Source: Chara braunii (lineage: Eukaryota; Streptophyta; Charophyceae; Charales; Characeae). From it: a DNA stretch of 23,955 nucleotides. The DNA is taken from the NCBI GenBank assembly GCA_003427395.1, contig BFEA01000172.1, forward strand, positions 1,604,348 to 1,628,302. The letters are read 5' to 3'. Below the pieces are notes generated by a model, which had not been told where the DNA came from, did not search any database, and saw nothing but the letters and a program-made list of their open reading frames with translations. Each line of letters starts with the position of its first letter. Within the stretch, counting starts at the first letter, position 1. A program made the position numbers and the translations under genes. This document shows positions 16,851 to 23,955 of this stretch, in pieces.

Positions 16851-18285
16851 AACACAGATGGAAATGGATGTGCAGAAGGGTCTCTACGCTTTGCTGAGAA
16901 ACGGTCTGCTGAACCGGGAGTGGGATCAGCCAATGTGGGAAAGTATAGAGGACATATCTGAAGGCCATAGCATAAACCAGGATTATGTGAAACAATAATG
17001 AATCTGATTAATGCGGTATACGGTAAAGACAAAATCAGGAATCAGTATCAAAAGGCAACAAATCTAGACCTGCAATCTCTGAATGTAAATAGGTTAGCAC
17101 ATTTAAATCTCGTAAACGGTCGGCGATTTGGGACCTTATAAGAGGAGTGAGAGGCAAGAGCTGGCCTGACGTAATCTGCGTCCAGGAGACACACCTAATG
17201 GACTCCCGGGAACATAATAGAATACATAAGATGGTGTGGCCATACAAGGCTTTTCGAGCGCATGCTCCGAGGCTGGGGAGTGCAGGCGTCACCTTTTGGA
17301 TTCCCCCCCTCGTCTCGAGCGGATCCAACCCATGGGGTAGCGGACCAAGAAGGGGGAAGATGGGTGTCTATTCTAGCTATGCTCAAACTAGAAGTGGTCT
17401 GTATCATCTGCGTGTATGCTCCCAATGCGATAAGGGAGAGAGGGGCTCTCTTTGAAAACATCAAAACCCAAATCCCGCCCAAAATACCAATTGTTATGGC
17501 AAAAAACTTTAACACGACTACGAACCGGTGGATGGACAGATAGCGGATGCCCTCCCCTGTCTTGTCCCGACATGCATTGAGGAGGACGAGCGAATGATTA
17601 GGGATTTATGTGTATTGTTTAAGATTTTTGATATGTTCTGGAATCTTCATCCAGACACGCGCGTTTATTCATGTTTGTGGAAAAAAGAAGCGACATAGGT
17701 TTTTGAAGATCTATAATTGACTTGATCCTTATTACAAAGGATTTGCAAAACGCATTACTTATAACCTCTACTCTTCCGCAAAGCCGTATCCGAGGCTGGA
17801 CCATAAGATGTGTTCGATTATTTTGACATTTTGTAAGAGACCAGACCGCGGTCCGGACTTCTATAAGTTGAATGTCTCCATCCTTCAACAAACATCATTC
17901 TGAAAGTTCATTTAGGCTTGTTCGGCGTTTCGATATACCCAAAAAAAAAAGATCCCCAATGAAATTGACGGGTTTAATAATGAAACATTCTTTCTTAGCA
18001 AAAAATATAAAGAATACTCGTCACAACTTGCTATTTGGGAAAATGAAAGGGAGATAAAAATTCTCCACCAATTACAACGGCTTGAAGAGCGAGTACCATT
18101 GGACGAAACACACACAAAGTCTCAAGATATATTATCCTGCATCAACAACTTCAGTTTTTTGCTGCACAATGATGAAAGGCCATACGTATTAGAGGGCGAC
18201 TAGCAAGACATCAAACAAAGGGACCCATCAATAAAAAGTTATTTGGCATCGCTCGAGTGCGCATGAGTAGAACGGCTATAGAAGC

Positions 18286-18381
18286 CTTGTACTATCCTCA
18301 ACAAGGATGTGCAAACGTGATAACCTCCACTCCCTTGTACTATCCTCAACAAGGATGTGCAAACGTGATAACCTCCACTCC
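18286..18381 (+). repeat. Exact 48-bp tandem duplication in LINE B
   Basis: CTTGTACTATCCTCAACAAG and the following 28 bases occur twice in a row without mismatch. The length is a multiple of three. It sits just upstream of the reverse transcriptase region. Confidence 0.97.
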
Positions 18382-19381
18382 CCAATGTGTGCAGGTAACC
18401 AAGACTTTACGGACCTCTTTACCTCAAGCTGAGCAGAAAGAAATAATTACTAGGGAGGAGGAGATAAGGGAATTTTTGAAACCTCACACAAAAAATATGT
18501 CGGCTCATCAAAAGGAACAACTTGATTATCAACTTTCTGAGGAGGAAATTCGGACAGCGTTGAATCAAATGGGGGTGGAAAAAACACCGAGCCTCAATGG
18601 CCTCCCCAAGGATTTTAGAGTAATATTTTGGGATTAGATGGTTCCCGATCTTATGGCATATTACCATCAGGTGTAGCAAACTGGTAGTATGGGGGAGTTA
18701 GTGGGCAAGGGGATACTTACCTTACTGCACAAAAAAGGGACAAAATGACATAAGGAATTATCGCCCCATAACCTTACTTACAATCATGTATAAAATGCTT
18801 GCGAAAACCCTAACCAACCGCTTGATTCCGGTGTTGGATGATTTGATTCACCCAATGCAAACAGGGTTTGTAAAAGGGTGGAGGATCCAGGACAACATTT
18901 TCCTAATAAATGAAGTTTTGAGACTGACTATACTAGATGAAAGTAGTGTAGTGGTGGTCTTTTTTTATTTGAAAAAGCCTACAACCACGTCTACTGGGTA
19001 TTTATAGATAAATGCATGGAGAAAATGAACTTCAGTCCGCATTTTCAAAAATGGACTGCAATCCTCCCCCATAATGCCACCACCCGAGTTCGGGTCAATG
19101 GGGTTCTGGTCTGAAGATTTTGTTGCAGCGGCCGGTTCAGCAAGGGGACCCTTTGGCACGCTCCCTATTTATGATATTGATGGAAGCGCTTGCGGCAAAC
19201 CTTCGCACTAACAAGGACATTAAAAAACTCCGGGTTTCATACATCCCAGAGGAAGTGATCCCCGTCTCTTCGATGTTCGACGATGACTTAACAATTATGG
19301 TGGACTCCTCCCCTAACGACATGGAATAAATCAGGAAATTGATGGAGCAGTTCACGGTGGTGTCGAACACGACAATTAATT

Positions 19382-19467
19382 GGGGAAGCAAGACGCTCAG
19401 ATGATGGATTCACTATCAAGGGGTGGGGAAGCAAGACGCCCGGATGGTGGATTCACTATCAAGGAGT
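19382..19467 (+). repeat. 43-bp tandem duplication in LINE B
   Basis: GGGGAAGCAAGACGCTCAGA... and GGGGAAGCAAGACGCCCGGA... start 43 bp apart, with four or five differences. The length is not a multiple of three, so it shifts the reading frame downstream of motif C. Confidence 0.9.
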
Positions 19468-21958
19468 GCACCCCCTTGAGCTACCTTGCCACAAGTTAAA
19501 TGATTATCCAAAACAACCCCAATTCGAGTATTAGACATCGTGCTGACAACTCTGGGCAAGCCGGCCTCCAACGATGATTCAATCTTAAAACCGACGCTTG
19601 AAGTAGACCAGTGGAATGACAAACACACATCGCTAATCGGCAAGGCATTGGTCATTAGCGATGTGGTTCAGGCCTACCTTTGGTACAAGTCGGGGATTTG
19701 GGCTTTGAGCGAAGACGAAGTTACATCCCTAAAATGGTGGGCATCACCGCAGCTATGGAGGGGAGACAATAGGCTCCCCAATGTTATCAATATGGTCGCA
19801 TGGTCTGCAACCATCCAACCTGAAGATCAAGGGGGGGCTTTGGATTTTAGACCCCGATCACCCATACCACAACACTGGTGATACAACGGATTAAAAAACT
19901 TTAATTTACCCATATCCTAACTTGCTATGGAATACATTCCGAGACTTGCCCCTCAATCCCCTCGGGAGGTGGATCCCCTTTCTAGGCGAAGGACCATTTC
20001 TGAACCATCCCACGACATTCCAAAATTATAGGAGAATCAGTCCGCGATGCGGTGAGGATAGATTTGACTAGGGATGATTTTTGGGTTAAAGCCCTTCAGG
20101 CATGGTGCCATCTCCCGCTTCCCGATGGAGGGGCGCCGGACAGATGGGAGGAGGTTGTGAGGCAACCTCTCTTTGGAAACACGTGTCACTAACCACAACG
20201 GCCAGGTATACTGCAGCTCTACCCTCCTTGGAACTGTTGGATCAAGAAAGGTATTATGAGAATCCGTGATATATGGGACACAGAGGAAAGGACATGGAAA
20301 TAAGCTCAGCAATCGAGGCCCACTTTGAAGCACTGTCACCACATAGAAAACAAGCTAGAACATTTTGCATAGAGGGCCGCATTTCCAGTAAGAGGACTGG
20401 GTAGTAATGGACGGTGTGATAAAGAGAATGTGGGAAGAGTGGTGGATGTGCAAGTATACGAAGTATTAGTGACACTCTTTTGCCAGGCCGCGGATAACCG
20501 GCTCACAAGGCTGCCCCGAGTTGAGACGAGTTGGTGGCTGAAGACACACTTGCATAGAATCAGGGTAGTCCGGGAACAACAGGTGCGGGTAGAATTCCTC
20601 CCGGAAACACCACTGGCGGAGCTCAGAGCTTCCTCTCGGCCCGAAAGAGTGGAAATGGAACCTAACATGCGGAACAAGACCCAGAGCACACAAAAAAGTA
20701 TTAGCTTCGTCTGTGAAAGCTACATATCGGCTCCTTAGGCCTCGGGTCGATCTCAAGGGCATTGTGGGGGAGCGACCGATGTCCCTCCTGAATGTGGGAA
20801 GGGACAGCATTCGCCCCATCCGGTGGTTTACCACCACAATAGCCCGACCGCCAAAGGCGGCCTCCCTACATTGGCAAATAGAACACCGCTGCCTCCCAAC
20901 CAATCATTGGCTGATTGATCATACCCACGCCATGGTGCACGTTCCGTCTGATTGCTTTCCCTGTCCGAAAGATCCCTGAGACCATAGAGTATATATTCCT
21001 ACAGTGCCCCGGGGCGGTTCTAACTTGGTCTGGTGGGACAAGATCTGGAGTGTGCAGGACCTCCGTGGCCATGGGACTGGAGGGCACTCCTGTGTGAAGC
21101 ATGGACCTCCCCTATGAACAGTACTTTTGAAGAGAAAGTGTTTAAGAATGGAAGGAGAGCTGTCGTCTGGGCCCTCTGAAGAAAAAGATGCATATTAGCT
21201 ATAGAAAAAAGAGCAAGAATTTAAGGGGAGGAAGTGACGGAACTAATCAAGCAATATATTCAGGAAGAACTAACAATACAGTGGCAGAAGGTGAAAATTA
21301 AATTAGATTCAGTCCACAGAACAAAGGACATAATTCTGGCTATTCAGAAATTCTCAAGGGACTGGCTGAGGAATGAGCAGAGGGGGTGGATAGCATACAT
21401 CCGCTGGGAAGGAGGTAGACTATTGGCAGGCAATGGCATACTTTTTAAAAGGGACTACACAATAGGAATTGACTCACGTGGACGCAACAGTTCCCTTGCG
21501 CCCCCCCTCGGAGTTCCCTGACCCATTTCCGCTGCATGGCCTTTCAATGGTGGGCCTTCAGTGGTATGGCGCAGAGTGAGTGCGGGTTTAGCCAGAGGGG
21601 TATTGTAGTCAGAATATTCTGACCAACAATATGGCTGCATCTGAGAGGGAGAATAGGGGCCAGTCAATCACGAGGTTCAGGCGCCCAGCAGCAGCGCTGA
21701 AGAGGCCCCCTTTTCTTCCTCTAACCTCTAATCTGGGCTATTCTGTTTCCTGCTCAGTCAATCCCCTGGTCTTAGGGCAATCAACGCCGGCAGGTGCGTT
21801 GGCAACAACTCAAATGGATGTTCACGACTTTTGTACAAGGGATGCTGGACCCGTTTTCCAGCAGGTGATGCTACTCATCAATAGATGGAGCCTTCCCAGA
21901 GGAGACAGTGGCACCTGTTCATAGCAGTGCGCCTAGCTCTCGCATGGGTAATTTCCGC

Positions 21959-21970
21959 CCCCCCCCCCCC

Positions 21971-22023
<53 letters not shown>

Positions 22024-22040
22024 CCCCCAAAAAAAAAAAA
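21959..22040. repeat. C-run/A-run tail of LINE B, doubled
   Basis: C13, A49, C7, A12. The last A run may be what remains of LINE A's tail after LINE B inserted into it. Run lengths may be assembly-sensitive. Confidence 0.7.
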
Positions 22041-22329
22041 GCTCTATGCAGGAAAAATATCAGAAAAATAGAAATAAAAATTTCAGACCGCAAAAAAAAT
22101 GCAGCACAGACTCATGTTTTCCATTTTTGCCACTTGACCACTTGTGGCCCAACGAAAAACGTACCCAGACTTCTGCGACTTATTGCGCTCAGAAGAATGA
22201 ATCAAAAGCTCTGAAAATCGGAGTGTATGTAGATTTGGCCGCGGTCTGTCCAAAAACAATATTAAAAAAAATTAAAGAAATTCATTTCAACCACCAAATA
22301 AATCACGGCGGCAATTCGACACTTTCGCC
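22041..22329. other. Unassigned A-rich stretch after LINE B
   Basis: It is rich in A and G on the plus strand. There is no supported gene and no recognisable repeat. Confidence 0.4.
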
Positions 22330-22698
22330 ATGTTTGCCACTCGGCCAGTTCTTCCCACGGTGCTTCCGGGAGTCCTCATGAACCTGTCCTACCGGTCCGC
22401 CGAATTTTGGACGGCCGGAGGAGTAGTGATTTAAGGTGCTGCCCTGGTTGACAACGGACACCATGTCGGACCCCCGATATAACTGTTGCCGTTGCAGGAT
22501 CGGAACCTCGTGCTGTGGCGACGCTTGGTGCTGGAGTACCCAGGGGCATTGAGGTTCCCGGAACACACCCGCTACGTGGGGCCCCTTCCTACAGACTTCA
22601 GAGTCCTGGTACCTCCATGGCCTCCGCCGTTCGATAGTGACGAAACTGAAACTGACATATCCAACGGTCTGAGCCCAAAGTCCGACTGCAGAAACTAA
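22330..22698 (+). CDS. Possible two-exon gene or gene fragment, unknown function
   Basis: ATG at 22330 reads 31 codons (MFATRPVLPTVLPGVLMNLS...) to GGA|GTAGTG at 22423. A 75-nt interval ends CTGTTGCCGTTGCAG at 22497. The same frame continues from 22498 for 66 codons (DRNLVLWRRLVLEYPGALRF..., then FPEHTRYVGPL, PPWPPPF and an acidic tail) to TAA. The interval contains two in-frame TAA codons (22432, 22480) that its removal as a phase-0 intron would eliminate. EYP..L.....RYVGPL loosely recalls family 1 UDP-glycosyltransferases just before their C-terminal domain, but the match is too short to assign. It could be a gene fragment, or chance. Confidence 0.3.
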
Positions 22699-23568
22699 CT
22701 CCGTCCTGTTAGAGTACTGCCAGTTCCTTGTGCTCCTTGCCCCCCACGATGGCAGAGCTATCTTTCAAATAATTTAGGCACGTTCTTTCATTTTTTTCAT
22801 TCTTGTCATATTTTTATGCTTCCTAAAGCCATGCCCGTCAACAAGCCGCAGTTTCAGGAAACATACAGGCCACCACACGAGCGTCCAAATTCATCCGACT
22901 AGAAGCATTTCTACTCTATTTTTTTTCCACGGCCGATAGCTGGGCCAAGCACTGGTGATTTTTGTTTCGGAAAGTAGCAGTTTTGAGCCTTTTCGGCGGA
23001 TTGCCCCCATCAAAAGCATGGTTTTTCTTAACAGTGCTTGTCCTGGTGCTATTCCCCCTCAGTTTTATCGTTGCCCTTCTTGATTTCTCGGTTTTCGTGG
23101 GTAACCTTGCGACTGAAGTGGAGCCCTCAGTTTCATCCTCGCAGATCGCCTTATCCGCCCATAATTTTCGCCCATGCCCTCAGTTTCATCTGATCGGCGT
23201 TTCCACAGTTTCCTGTACGGGACAGTGTCCAAGGTGTGAAGCTGTCGATCACAAGTTGTGCTAATTTATGCATGTTCTTTTCGGCTCCAGTCACTGCACA
23301 TGTGCCACACATATGACGTGTATGCACGATCAATACACCTACTCTGTACATAGGCATGAAGCTGGCACCAAAAAGCTGACCAGGGATCTCTCACTACCTC
23401 CTCCAGAAGCTCTCACACGTTCACAACCCATTCGAGGGCACCCATTAAACCACCACTGCCTTTGGCGCTGCTCTTGCTGAGCCTGGAAATGCCCTCTGCG
23501 CCATTAAAAAAACTAACCGACACAGGCCTCCCTCCTTTTGGCTGGCACCACCAGCCATTTTGCCCTGG
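22699..23568. other. Unassigned stretch
   Basis: An open stretch at 22962-23264 (plus) has a hydrophobic segment but no ATG and no family resemblance. Repeated CCCTCAGTTT and GTTTCATC phrases occur at about 23060-23190. No promoter, RNA gene or mobile element was seen. Confidence 0.4.
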
Positions 23569-23662
23569 TAGGCCACGACGCACAAAAGCTACGGCATGTT
23601 AACGGCCACGCCTAAAGAGAACAGTGGCTAGGCCACGAAAGTTACGGCGTGTTAACGAAAGC
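23569..23662. repeat. Imperfect 60-bp direct duplication
   Basis: TAGGCCACGA begins at 23569 and 23629. Each is followed by AGCTACGGCATGTTAACG or AGTTACGGCGTGTTAACG, the second copy having lost about six bases. Confidence 0.8.
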
Positions 23663-23852
23663 TGAGAAGGGTGTGTTATGCTCAGAGGAAGACGGTAGGC
23701 GTGCACAAAGCAAACACAGCACACGTTGCAACATACAGGCCGATAACATTTCCTGCATACAGAGCAGCAAGCACAGGCCGCTCGAGTTCACATGTGCATC
23801 TTGACAACACACATACACAAAGGCGTTAGAGAGAACACACAGATCATGCGAT

Positions 23853-23955
<103 letters not shown>

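Larger units (their letters stand above)
17041..21530 (+). pseudogene. LINE B ORF2: endonuclease, reverse transcriptase, zf-RVT (heavily broken)
   Basis: The endonuclease starts near 17060 with LDLQSLNVNRLAHLN. DVICVQETHL (17165) carries the catalytic Glu, then VCIICVYAPN (17395). The GDFN motif has become AKNFN (about 17500), and RLDHKMCSIIL keeps the His of the C-terminal motif. Reverse transcriptase: YKMLAKTLTNRLIPVLDDLI with HPMQTGFVKGWRIQDNIFL (18786-18905). Motif A has lost its Asp (GAT to TAT) beside a one-base deletion in a T run near 18962. Motif B is VQQGDPLARS (19135) and motif C FDDDLTI (about 19277). zf-RVT (20860-21020): CFPC with EYIFLQCP, so the His ligand is Tyr. A C-terminal piece reads on to 21521. 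More than ten frame breaks are present. Confidence 0.78.
16671..22020 (+). mobile_element. LINE B: L1-clade retrotransposon lacking ORF1
   Basis: Same subfamily as LINE A: shared protein phrases such as DKCMEKMNF, HNATTRVRVNGV and HRCLPTN, and the same 3' UTR stem-loop at 21841-21862 with GGTGATGCT after it. It starts directly at LINE A's A tail and has only about 370 nt before the endonuclease, so it is 5'-truncated or never had ORF1 here. It ends with C13-A49 (21959-22020), followed by C7-A12. It is more decayed than LINE A. Confidence 0.75.

Noticed and set aside
22962-23264. 100-codon open frame with a hydrophobic segment
   Set aside because: It opens at TTG without an ATG, has no family resemblance, and could easily arise by chance.

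Overview
The window looks like nuclear DNA of a streptophyte green plant. A land plant or a charophyte alga would both fit, and the species cannot be fixed from sequence alone. Three things point this way: a purple acid phosphatase (PAP) of the plant type, two U6 snRNA-derived sequences close to the green-plant U6 consensus, and several L1-clade LINEs with a plant-style zinc-knuckle ORF1 and a C-terminal zf-RVT domain. The DNA is very rich in microsatellites and homopolymer runs, with (CA)n or (GA)n at both ends.

Region 1 (1-3900, minus strand): the 5' end of a PAP gene. Exon 1 (3680-3465) encodes a signal anchor and linker. Exon 2 (463-154) encodes most of the N-terminal fibronectin-like domain. 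The two join in phase 0 across a 3.0-kb intron, and the catalytic exons lie beyond the left edge. Intron 1 holds a 140-bp tandem repeat that copies the exon 2 acceptor, two fold-back elements of one family, a hairpin next to a tRNA-like segment, and a degenerate U6 copy. Exon 1 is bracketed by complementary (GA)n and (CU)n tracts in the sense RNA.

Region 2 (3900-8170): no convincing protein genes. It contains minisatellites (33-bp, 137-168-bp units carrying G-boxes, and a CGCGCTTTTCC array), a 5'-truncated U6 retrocopy with a poly(A) tail inside one of these repeats, more palindromic elements, a pair of poly(A)-tailed elements in opposite orientation, and the 3' end of a further LINE-like element.

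Region 3 (8170-22040): a cluster of decayed L1-clade LINEs. LINE C (minus strand, 3' part only) is followed by LINE A (plus, ORF1 and ORF2) and LINE B (plus, ORF2 only). LINE B starts exactly at the poly(A) tail of LINE A. The names A, B and C are mine. All are dead through stops and frameshifts. Four LINE 3' ends share a 19-nt stem-loop with two paired compensatory changes, which suggests a conserved RNA signal. LINE A carries a tandemly repeated domain between ORF1 and the endonuclease.

Region 4 (22040-23955): mostly unassigned. One possible short two-exon gene or gene fragment (22330-22698, plus) has a 75-nt GT-AG intron that removes two in-frame stops. The window then ends in (CA)n(GA)n.
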